From: Verrucomicrobiota bacterium
GTDB lineage: Bacteria; Verrucomicrobiota; Verrucomicrobiia; Opitutales; Opitutaceae
Direction: 5' to 3'
DNA: 5,294 bases
NCBI GenBank assembly: GCA_023430825.1
Contig: JAEYYL010000169.1
Location: 1-5,294 of the forward strand
Part shown: positions 1 to 5,294 of the stretch, piece by piece
How the letters are laid out: each line of letters opens with the position of its first letter
Position numbering within the stretch: the first letter of the stretch is position 1
Translations under genes and position numbers: made by a program
Notes under the pieces: generated by a model
The model's database searches: none
What the model saw: the letters and a program-made list of their open reading frames with translations, nothing else
What the model was told of the DNA's origin: nothing

Positions 1-37
1 ATGTAGCGCGGCGAGGGCGCCGCGGCTCCATGTTTTT
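1..37 (+). repeat. Imperfect GC-rich palindrome with a T run, at the window edge
   Basis: ATGTAGCGCGGC at 1-12 is nearly complementary to GCCGCGGCTCCAT at 19-31, with one mismatch and one bulged base. A run of five T follows at 33-37 on the plus strand. It could be a dispersed palindrome or a terminator for a plus-strand gene that ends to the left, outside the window. The element may continue past the edge, so its full size is unknown. Bases 38-80 hold nothing I can name. Confidence 0.3.
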
Positions 38-80
38 GTGCGGGCGAGATGAACTCGGCAACTTTGAGTGCTGGGGCTGA

Positions 81-102
81 AACCCGGCGTGGACGCCGGG
101 TT
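81..102 (-). terminator. Short perfect hairpin just after the GH2 stop codon
   Basis: AACCCGGCG at 81-89 pairs perfectly with CGCCGGGTT at 94-102 around a four-base loop, giving a nine-pair GC-rich stem. It begins five bases after the GH2 stop codon in the direction of transcription. Only three T residues follow the stem on the minus strand, so it is a weak candidate for a factor-independent terminator. It could equally protect the 3' end of the mRNA or be a dispersed palindromic repeat. The hairpin is seen directly; the role is inferred from position. Confidence 0.45.
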
Positions 103-106
103 CCAC

Positions 107-2899
107 CTATGGGAGTTCGATTTTGGCGGGGGTGAGGTTTTCGCTCGTGGCTTCGAGGGTGATGGGGCCTTCGCCGGTGGATTGGAGGATGATTTGGGCG
201 AGGCCGTTGAAGGTGCTGCGCTGCCAAGTCGGTGCGGGCGTGTCGATGCGGACGGTGGCAGGGTGGAGTTGCTTAAGGGTGTCGCGGGTGCCCCAGTCTT
301 CATAGCGCGTGGCCTCGATGCGGAGGACGTTGTTGGTTTCGCGGAGCGTCGAGACGTCGAGCGCGAGCGTGCGACGGGCTTCGGCGGGAGTGGCGTTTTG
401 ATATAAGGGGACGCCGTTGAGCGTGGCGGTTTGGTTGGTGCCGAGGGCGTTGAGGAGGAGCGTGGCGGTTTCGCCGTCGGCGAGCGTCGGACGATCGAAG
501 GTCGCTTCGAACAGGTTCTGGCCGGTCTTGATCGAGCCATCCGGAGCGTTCCATTCGCCGAGGCGAAGCGTGCGGATCTGCGGGAGGAATTGATCGGGCT
601 CGTGGCTCGACGGATCGCCGTTGCCGACGCCGAGAATGCGGGCGGGGCCGTGGAGCTTGAAGGTCACCGGGACGTTCGCGGTGGGGACGAGGCGGCCTTG
701 GGCGTCGCGGGCTTCGAGGGTGATGATGGCGATGTCGCGGTTGCCGGCGGCGAGCGCGGTGCGGTCGGGCACGAGCGCGAGCGCGGCGGGTTCGCCGGTG
801 GTTTCGATTTTCGTCGTGGCGATTTCCTTCCCGTCGCGGAAGCCGCGGGCGAGGAGTGTGCCGGGCGTGTATTCAACGTTCCACGACAGGTGTCCGTTGC
901 GCGGCATCGTCTGGCGGCCGAGCGACGTGTCGTTGAGAAACAGTTCGACCTCGTCGCAATTGCTGTGGGCGCGGACCTCGATCTCCTCGCCTTCGCGGCC
1001 GGTCCAGTCCCAGTGCGGGAAAACGTGGAGGACGGTTTCGTCGGTCCACCAGGATTTGAGATAGTAAAAGCTGTCTTTCGGGAAACCGCATTGGTCGAGG
1101 ATGCCGAATTGCGAGCCGGTGGCGGGCCAGCCGAAGGGCGTCGGTTCGCCGCGGTAATCGAAGCCGGTCCAGTAGATCACGCCGGCGGCCCAGGGGCGGG
1201 CGACGTAGTAGTTCCAGCCGAATTCGCAGTTGCCGCCGGAGGAGCCGTCTTCCTGCGGGGCGAGGTGGGCGCGGGCGGTATCCGTGACGTAGATACCGCG
1301 GGTTTGTTGCGTGGTGGTTTCCTCGGTGCCGAGGATGATTTGTTCGGGATATTCGGCGTGCTGGCGGTCGATGTTGGCCTGGCGGACGTAGTTCACGCCG
1401 GCGACCTCGATCTTCGAGGAGATGCCGCCCCAGCCGCCGCTGATGGAGGCGACGACGCGGCGCGTGGGGTCGAGGCGTTGCGCGAAATCCTGCATGGGGA
1501 CGGTGAGCTGCGCGCCCTTGATGTTGCCCTCGATGGCCCATTCCTCGTTGCCGATCGACCAGAGGATGATGCTGGGGTGGTTGCGGCCGCGACGGATCAT
1601 GCGCTCGAGCTGGCCGAGGTGATACGGATTGATGCCCATCAGGCGGTTCTCGTCGATGATGAGGACGCCGAGACGGTCGGCGGCGGCGAGGAGCTCGGGC
1701 GTGGCGGGATTGTGCGAGGCGCGATAGGTGTTGGCGCCCATTTCCTTCAGGCGGCGGAGGCGGAATTCCTGGAGGGCGTCGGGGAGCGCGACGCCGACGC
1801 CGGCGTGGTCCTGGTGGTTGTTGGTGCCTTTGAGGACAACGTGCTGGCCGTTGAGGAAAAAACCACGGTGCGGGTCGAAGCGGATCGTGCGAATGCCGAA
1901 GGGCGTTTCGTAGCGGTCGAGGATGCGGTCGCCATCGCGGAGCGTGGTGACGAGGCGGTGGAGCGCGGGGGTGTCGAGGGACCAGAGTTGCGGTGAGCGG
2001 AGGCGGGCGATGTCGGTGTGCGTGACGGTGCTGCCGGGCGCGAGCGGGCGGGCGTTGACGGACGAGTGCGCGAGGCGGCGTCCGTCGGGGGCGAGGATTT
2101 CCTGGTCGATCGTGTAGGCGGCGGGCGTGCGGCCGTGGTGGTTGACGATGACCTCGGAGGTGATCGTGGCGGAGTTGCCGGAGACGTCGGTGCGGACCCA
2201 GGTGCCGTCGCGGGCGACGTGGAGCGGCGAGGTTTTGATGAGCCAGGCGTGGCGATAAAGGCCGGCGCCCTCGTAGAACCAGCCCTCTTCCATCGTGGCA
2301 TCGACGCGGATCGCGAGGGTGTTTTCTCCGCCGAAGTTGAGGTATTCGGTGAGGTCGTAGCTGGCGCCGACGTAGCCGCTGGGTTCTTCGCCGACGTAGA
2401 AGCCGTTGATGAAGACGCGGGCGGCGCGGTAAGCGCCGTCGAGGTCGAGGCGGATGCGGCGGCCGAGGTCGGTGGACGGGATCTGAAACGTGCGGCGATA
2501 CCAGCCGACGCTGTGTTCGGGGAAGTGGCGGCCGATGGCTTTGTAGCCGTGGCTGGCGGTGGCGCGTTGATCGAAGGGCAGTTCGACGGCCCAGTCGTGG
2601 GGAATGTCGACGGTGCGCCAGGCGCGGTCGTCGAAGGCGGGGCTGGCGGGGCCGTCGCCGAAGCCGGTTTTGGCGAGGTAAGAGAAGTAGCCGGTGGCGT
2701 GGCCGAAGTCGCGGTCGGGATCGGTGGCGTGGCCGAGGGCGAAGCGCCAGCCGGTGTCGAGGGAGAGGCTTTCGCGCGGGGAGGCGTTGGCGGAGGCGAC
2801 GGTGGCGGTGGAAATTAACGCGAAGAGCGCGAAGAGGAGGACGGGCGAGGCGAGGAAGCGAAGCGGGGAGAACAGGCGCGCGACTTGGGGCGTAGGCAT
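107..2899 (-). CDS. Secreted glycoside hydrolase family 2 enzyme with DUF4982, probable beta-galactosidase
   Basis: This 930-residue protein should be an exported retaining exo-glycosidase that removes a beta-linked sugar, most likely galactose, from oligo- or polysaccharides. Residues 1-39 form a signal peptide: Arg8 and Arg14, a hydrophobic core at about 17-33, and AxA-type cleavage sites near 37 or 39. The sugar-binding domain follows (about 45-225, including GWYRRTF at 132-138 and NGFYVG at 165-170), then the immunoglobulin-like domain (about 226-335) and the TIM barrel (about 336-615). The acid/base is expected at Glu452 in IGNEEW and the nucleophile at Glu526 in LGTEETT. Their 74-residue spacing is close to that in LacZ. 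RASHNP is at 393-398. A DUF4982-like domain (about 620-700) and a GH2 C-terminal domain (about 705-928) end the protein, the latter interrupted by an extra beta-sandwich at about 775-890. The ATG at 2899 gives a complete signal peptide, although no Shine-Dalgarno precedes it. Family assignment is firm. Substrate is inferred: a beta-glucuronidase or another GH2 specificity remains possible. Confidence 0.96.
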   Translation of the reverse strand: MPTPQVARLFSPLRFLASPVLLFALFALISTATVASANASPRESLSLDTGWRFALGHATDPDRDFGHATGYFSYLAKTGFGDGPASPAFDDRAWRTVDIPHDWAVELPFDQRATASHGYKAIGRHFPEHSVGWYRRTFQIPSTDLGRRIRLDLDGAYRAARVFINGFYVGEEPSGYVGASYDLTEYLNFGGENTLAIRVDATMEEGWFYEGAGLYRHAWLIKTSPLHVARDGTWVRTDVSGNSATITSEVIVNHHGRTPAAYTIDQEILAPDGRRLAHSSVNARPLAPGSTVTHTDIARLRSPQLWSLDTPALHRLVTTLRDGDRILDRYETPFGIRTIRFDPHRGFFLNGQHVVLKGTNNHQDHAGVGVALPDALQEFRLRRLKEMGANTYRASHNPATPELLAAADRLGVLIIDENRLMGINPYHLGQLERMIRRGRNHPSIILWSIGNEEWAIEGNIKGAQLTVPMQDFAQRLDPTRRVVASISGGWGGISSKIEVAGVNYVRQANIDRQHAEYPEQIILGTEETTTQQTRGIYVTDTARAHLAPQEDGSSGGNCEFGWNYYVARPWAAGVIYWTGFDYRGEPTPFGWPATGSQFGILDQCGFPKDSFYYLKSWWTDETVLHVFPHWDWTGREGEEIEVRAHSNCDEVELFLNDTSLGRQTMPRNGHLSWNVEYTPGTLLARGFRDGKEIATTKIETTGEPAALALVPDRTALAAGNRDIAIITLEARDAQGRLVPTANVPVTFKLHGPARILGVGNGDPSSHEPDQFLPQIRTLRLGEWNAPDGSIKTGQNLFEATFDRPTLADGETATLLLNALGTNQTATLNGVPLYQNATPAEARRTLALDVSTLRETNNVLRIEATRYEDWGTRDTLKQLHPATVRIDTPAPTWQRSTFNGLAQIILQSTGEGPITLEATSENLTPAKIELP

Positions 2900-3028
2900 G
2901 GGGTCGAGGTTGTCGCGAGGGGGAAGGATCGGCGAGCCTGGGTGAGTGGATGGGGAGAAAATACGCGGCGGTTGAGCGAGAGATTAGGAAGCGCGATAGC
3001 GAGCCGCGAGGTTGAGGACGGAGAATGG

Positions 3029-3100
3029 CCGCAAAGAGGCGCAGAAGGCGCAAAACGGATCGATCCTCACGCTCCGCGCTCTCCGCGACCTCTGTGTTAA
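3029..3100. repeat. Inverted-repeat element, CGCAAAGAG / CACAGAG type
   Basis: The left arm (3030-3055) is a purine-rich series with the repeated motifs CGCAAAGAG, GCGCAGAAG and GCGCAAAA. The right arm, read on the other strand from 3100, begins TTAACACAGAGG and continues TCGCGGAGAGCGCGGAG. About 16 of 25 positions match when the arms are aligned with one gap. The centre is a perfect ten-base palindrome, GGATCGATCC at 3057-3066. Both arms have a period of about 9-10 bases. It lies between the GH2 and membrane-protein genes and does not look coding. Such elements are familiar to me from intergenic DNA of environmental bacteria, but I know of no proven function. Confidence 0.7.
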
Positions 3101-3133
3101 CCCGGATACGTCACACTCGAATCAACCAAGTCA

Positions 3134-3297
3134 TGGTTCACAGAGGGCACTGAGCTCTGACACAGAGGCAGCAGGAGGCCACAAGGTGTTGGATGCGTTT
3201 GTTGCGAAAACGAGGCGGATTGGAAGGGGAAGCCAGATAGGATCGGTGAATTCTCCTCGGTGAACTCCGTGTCGGAGTTCTGTGCGCTCTGTGACCA
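3134..3297. repeat. Inverted-repeat element, GGTTCACAGAG type
   Basis: The 30 bases at 3139-3168 match the reverse complement of 3264-3293 at 24 positions. Each arm starts at its outer side with CACAGAG and carries the shared core CTCYGACACRGAG. The right arm extends further inward (TTCACCGAGGAGAA on the minus strand, 3251-3265), where the left arm has diverged. The 95-base interior (3169-3263) contains no gene. It starts about 35 bases inward of the preceding element and ends 35 bases before the stop of the membrane-protein gene. It could fold as a long hairpin in RNA or single-stranded DNA. Confidence 0.72.
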
Positions 3298-3332
3298 ATC
3301 GTTTTCTTCATCATGGGTGTGATGGATGCGGG

Positions 3333-3710
3333 TTAACCGACGAAGGCGCGGTGCGGGCGATGCCACCAGCAGCCGGCGAGGAGGGCGCCGGCGGTGTAGG
3401 CGAGGAGGTCGCGGGCGTCGCTGGTGACGTGCGCGAAGAGGAGCGGCGCGGCAAACTCGGCGGCGGCGGACCACACGGCGAGGTGGAGGGCGATCTCGCG
3501 CCAGCGCGGCGGGGCGTCGTCGGTGCGGAGGTGGAGCTGGCGTTGAACCCAGAGCGCGAGTGGCAGAGCGGCGGGGATCAGGAGGAGGTCGTTGAAGTAG
3601 CCGTGGAGAAACGCGGAGTGCGTGTGCGCGTGCAGGTAGAAGCGGTTGAGCGCGTAGAGCGCGCACGCGACGAGGCAGAGCGGGTCGAGGGCGTAGGCGA
3701 AACGTTTCAC
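3333..3710 (-). CDS. Small four-span membrane protein of unknown function
   Basis: A 125-residue integral membrane protein with four likely spans at about residues 5-21, 39-55, 72-93 and 100-116. A loop rich in charge and proline (RTDDAPPRWRE, 62-72) separates the two halves, and the C-terminus is basic. Recognisable features are HGYFNDLLLIP at 36-46, an acidic residue in the third span (Glu85 in AAEFAAP) and SDARDLLAYTAGALL at 97-111. From memory this resembles small bacterial membrane proteins sometimes auto-annotated as magnesium-citrate transporters, a label I would not trust, and it has a faint VanZ-like flavour at the D-xx-D-x-LAY-xx-G stretch. The start is GTG at 3710. An in-frame TAG lies at 3738-3740 with no ATG between them, so a longer form is unlikely. 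The gene is isolated, with 319 and 433 non-coding bases on its sides, both carrying inverted-repeat elements. A link to carbohydrate use is not shown. Confidence 0.78.
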   Translation of the reverse strand: MKRFAYALDPLCLVACALYALNRFYLHAHTHSAFLHGYFNDLLLIPAALPLALWVQRQLHLRTDDAPPRWREIALHLAVWSAAAEFAAPLLFAHVTSDARDLLAYTAGALLAGCWWHRPHRAFVG

Positions 3711-3740
3711 CAGGGGAGGCGGCGGGCGTGGTTGGGGCTA

Positions 3741-3775
3741 AACCGCAGGCAACGCAAAGAGCGCGAAGCGAAGCC
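3741..3775. repeat. Solitary repeat arm, CGCAAAGAG type
   Basis: AACCGCAGGC at 3741 is followed by AACGCAAAGAGCGCGAAGCG and then AAGCC. It shares the nine-base word CGCAAAGAG (3753-3761) with the left arm of the element at 3030-3038, in the same orientation and with similar spacing of the following GCG-AAG units. I find no inverted partner nearby, so it looks like half an element or a decayed copy. It sits just upstream of the GTG of the membrane-protein gene. Confidence 0.5.
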
Positions 3776-3790
3776 GTAACAATTCAGTTC

Positions 3791-3936
3791 AACCACGAAT
3801 GGACACGAAGAGATGCGAAGGAAACAAGAGCTCGGATCTCGATCTCAAGCGGCTCACCGAAGGGTGGGTCACTTGCTCGATGTGAGGAGGCTGAGTCGTC
3901 CTCCGCCGTTCGTGTCCTTTGGGTCCATTCGTGGTT
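3791..3936. repeat. Inverted-repeat element with AACCACGAATGGAC ends
   Basis: AACCACGAATGGAC at 3791-3804 is an exact 14-base inverted copy of 3923-3936. Inward of this the arms diverge but keep a related rhythm: CACGAAG, ATGCGAAGG on the left; CCAAAGGACACGAACGG on the right, read on the minus strand. The interior of about 118 bases has no gene. It contains a small direct repeat, GATCTC, at 3834-3845. The element is 15 bases beyond the solitary arm at 3741-3775. The same outer motif is familiar from intergenic repeats in other environmental genomes; its role is unknown to me. Confidence 0.75.
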
Positions 3937-3972
3937 CTCCTTCTGAATGGTTCCCGGCCAAGAGGCGAACCT

Positions 3973-3981
3973 GGGGGGGGG
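3973..3981. other. Run of nine G in the non-coding gap
   Basis: Nine consecutive G residues lie in the non-coding stretch between the 28-residue frame and the repeat element. Such runs change length by polymerase slippage and are also common places for sequencing error. No open frame supported here crosses it, so no protein would shift. The rest of 3937-4029 shows nothing I can identify beyond a weak five-base GGTTC/GAACC inversion at 3949-3971. Confidence 0.6.
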
Positions 3982-4029
3982 CCGATACGCTGGATCGAAA
4001 GCTCAGTTTTCAGCGTCTTCCGTTTGGGT

Positions 4030-4116
4030 TCAAAGCAGCGCGGCGATGAGCAGCCCGCTGCCGAGGGCGAGCAGGAGGCGGAGGACGAAGGGCGGGAGGT
4101 AGGGAGGAAGGGACAT
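4030..4116 (-). CDS. Possible 28-residue single-span membrane peptide
   Basis: Reading the minus strand from the ATG at 4116 to a TGA at 4030 gives 28 residues. The sequence begins MSLPPYLPPF, then VLRLLLALG, and ends SGLLIAALL. The first ten residues hold four prolines in two PP pairs. Residues 14-28 are almost entirely Leu, Ala, Ile and Gly and could cross the membrane once. About 24 of 27 sense codons end in G or C, matching the neighbouring genes. It starts 52 bases after the GH105 stop on the same strand, so it could be co-transcribed. There is no Shine-Dalgarno upstream of the ATG, and I do not recognise the peptide. The frame is short enough to arise by chance in GC-rich DNA, but its composition is membrane-like. 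Conservation is needed to decide. Confidence 0.4.
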   Translation of the reverse strand: MSLPPYLPPFVLRLLLALGSGLLIAALL

Positions 4117-4168
4117 GACGCCGGAATCAAACGCCGGTCGGAGCGGCAGGCAAATGCGTTGAAGGGGG

Positions 4169-5263
4169 TTATCGGGCGAGGGGGATCATTTCGCTGGCGG
4201 CGAGGAGGAGGGCGCCGACGGCGAAGATCTCCGTGTGCGTGGGCGCGAAGCCTTCGGGAGCGGCGCCGACGGGCTGGACGTGTTGGAGCCGGCCGCCCGG
4301 GGTGACGGATTCGGCGAGGGCGTGCCAGGCGCGGCGGGCGGCGGGTTCGACGGCGGCGGGGTCGAGGAGGCCGCGGTTCAGGCCCCACGCGAGGCCGTAG
4401 GCGTAGAAGGCACTGCCGCTGGTTTCGCGCTCGGTGTGTGTATCCGGATCGAGGAGACCGACGCGCCAGAGGCCGTCGGGTTGTTGCGTGGCGAGGACGG
4501 CGCGGGTCAGGTCGCGGAAGAGTTGGACGTAGCGCGGATAGTCGGCGTGGTCCTCTGGGAAGAGATCAAGGACGCGGGCGAGGCCGGCGTAAACCCAGCC
4601 GTTGCCGCGCGACCAGTGGATGGTCTGGCCGTTGGGCTCGCGGAGATCGAGGTAGCCCTCGTCGCGCAGATAGAGGCCGATCTCCGGGAGGAAGAGCCGT
4701 TCGGTGGCGATCCACCACTCGCGGTTCATGAACTCGAGGTAGCGCCGGTCGCCGGTGGTCGTCCAGAGTTGGAGCCAGGCGACCGGCGCCATGAAGAGGG
4801 CGTCGCACCAGGACCAGTGGTCGGTGCAGTGGGGTGTGCCCCAGTCGAAGCGGGCGGCGGTGGGGTGTTGGAGGATGCGATCGAAGCGTTCGCGCGAAGG
4901 TGCGAGCATGTGCGGTTCGCCGAAGTGGTCGTGGAGTTCGAGGTAGGCCTGGATGACGCAGTGGTCGTCGGCGTGGTAGATTTTTTCGTGCGGTTGCCAG
5001 TCGAGGGCTTCGGCTTGTTGGAGCATGCGGTCGCGGTTGCGGCGGTCGGGCGAGACGCGATCGAGGGCGAGCACCCCGATGTAGAACGGCGCGATCTCCC
5101 AGCCGCGCGGCGGGTAGTGTTCGGGCGGGGGAAAATGGGCCCACTGCCAGTCGGCGGCTTGTTGGGCGAGCGCGAGGATGGCGTCCGCGTCGAGCGGGCG
5201 GTCGAGGTCGGGGGTGGGCGCGGCGCGGGACGGCGGGTGGGTGGGCGCGGAGGAAGCGCGCAT
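4169..5263 (-). CDS. GH105 unsaturated glycuronyl (rhamnogalacturonyl) hydrolase
   Basis: A 364-residue enzyme of the YteR/YesR type. The family removes the 4,5-unsaturated uronic acid left at the non-reducing end of oligosaccharides by polysaccharide lyases, by hydrating its double bond. Residues from about 25 to 360 form the (alpha/alpha)6 barrel. Visible landmarks are HADDHC at 97-102, TDHWSWCDALFMAP at 147-160, HWSRGNGW at 216-223 and ETSGSAFYAYGLAWGL at 280-295. Asp99 or Asp100 and Asp154 are about 55 residues apart, matching the spacing of Asp88 and Asp143 in Bacillus YteR as I recall it, so Asp154 is the likely catalytic residue. There is no signal peptide, so the enzyme should be cytoplasmic, as usual for the family. 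The first 24 residues are rich in Pro, Ala and Ser and lie outside the domain. The frame stays open from the ATG to the window edge, so the true start could lie upstream. A substrate from rhamnogalacturonan I is the default; ulvan or another uronic-acid polymer is possible. Confidence 0.95.
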   Translation of the reverse strand: MRASSAPTHPPSRAAPTPDLDRPLDADAILALAQQAADWQWAHFPPPEHYPPRGWEIAPFYIGVLALDRVSPDRRNRDRMLQQAEALDWQPHEKIYHADDHCVIQAYLELHDHFGEPHMLAPSRERFDRILQHPTAARFDWGTPHCTDHWSWCDALFMAPVAWLQLWTTTGDRRYLEFMNREWWIATERLFLPEIGLYLRDEGYLDLREPNGQTIHWSRGNGWVYAGLARVLDLFPEDHADYPRYVQLFRDLTRAVLATQQPDGLWRVGLLDPDTHTERETSGSAFYAYGLAWGLNRGLLDPAAVEPAARRAWHALAESVTPGGRLQHVQPVGAAPEGFAPTHTEIFAVGALLLAASEMIPLAR

Positions 5264-5294
5264 GCGATGAGTGACGGGTGCCCAGATGAGCGTG

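Noticed and set aside
431..1996. 521-codon open frame on the plus strand, antisense to GH2
   Set aside because: It lies wholly within the clear GH2 gene, has low-complexity Gly/Ala/Val/Glu/Asp composition and no recognisable domain. It is the expected shadow of G/C-ending codons on the other strand.
2018..2818. 266-codon plus-strand frame opposite the GH2 N-terminal part
   Set aside because: It is Gly/Ala/Val/Glu-rich with no motif, and mirrors GH2 codon bias.
2958..2963. TATTTT on the minus strand as a -10 box for GH2
   Set aside because: No TTGACA-like hexamer lies at a proper distance upstream, and a single AT-rich hexamer in this GC-rich gap is weak evidence.
873..3053. 726-codon minus-strand frame overlapping GH2 in another frame
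   Set aside because: It is almost all Arg, Pro and His, typical of an out-of-frame reading of GC-rich coding DNA. It also runs into repeat DNA upstream.
3029..3297. Possible CRISPR array
   Set aside because: The repeated motifs are short, degenerate and arranged as inverted arms. There are no identical direct repeats with regular unique spacers, and no cas gene is in the window.
3097..3666. 189-codon minus-strand frame through the repeats
   Set aside because: It is an out-of-frame reading of the membrane-protein gene followed by translated repeat arms. Peptides such as NSDTEFTEEN arise from the inverted-repeat element itself.
3789..4388. 199-codon minus-strand frame ending in FVSIRG
   Set aside because: It combines a shadow of the GH105 end with translation of the AACCACGAATGG element; the terminal FVSIRG is simply that arm read in frame.
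4566..5144. 192-codon minus-strand frame inside GH105
   Set aside because: It is Arg/Pro/His-rich and out of frame with the GH105 domain motifs.

Overview
The window is GC-rich bacterial DNA. All four supported genes lie on the minus strand, so transcription runs from right to left. The coding sequence has strong G/C bias at third codon positions, which creates long shadow reading frames on both strands. The protein families (a secreted GH2 enzyme of the DUF4982 type, a GH105 enzyme) and the intergenic repeats with outer ends such as AACCACGAATGG, CACAGAG and CGCAAAGAG resemble Verrucomicrobiota of the Opitutaceae kind. That taxonomic guess is from memory of such genomes and is not proven here.

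Layout in transcription order. (1) 5263-4169: GH105 unsaturated glycuronyl (probably rhamnogalacturonyl) hydrolase, with no signal peptide. (2) 4116-4030: an unlisted 28-codon frame for a proline-rich, single-span hydrophobic peptide, 52 bases after the GH105 stop. (3) 4029-3711: non-coding, with a 9-G run, one inverted-repeat element and one orphan repeat arm. (4) 3710-3333: a 125-residue four-span membrane protein with a GTG start. (5) 3332-2900: non-coding, with two more inverted-repeat elements. (6) 2899-107: a 930-residue exported GH2 enzyme, probably a beta-galactosidase, with both catalytic glutamates and an extra C-terminal beta-sandwich. (7) 106-1: two short palindromes, one of them terminator-like just after the GH2 stop.

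The enzymes fit a polysaccharide-use locus. The GH2 enzyme would act outside the cytoplasm and trim beta-linked side-chain sugars. The GH105 enzyme would act in the cytoplasm on lyase products carrying a 4,5-unsaturated uronic acid. Pectic rhamnogalacturonan I with galactan side chains is the simplest substrate; ulvan-like or other uronic-acid polymers are not excluded. No lyase, transporter or regulator lies in the window.

The most unusual content is intergenic. Three different classes of purine-rich inverted-repeat element with roughly 9-12 base internal periodicity, plus one solitary arm, sit on both sides of the small membrane-protein gene. None of the four start codons has a recognisable Shine-Dalgarno sequence.
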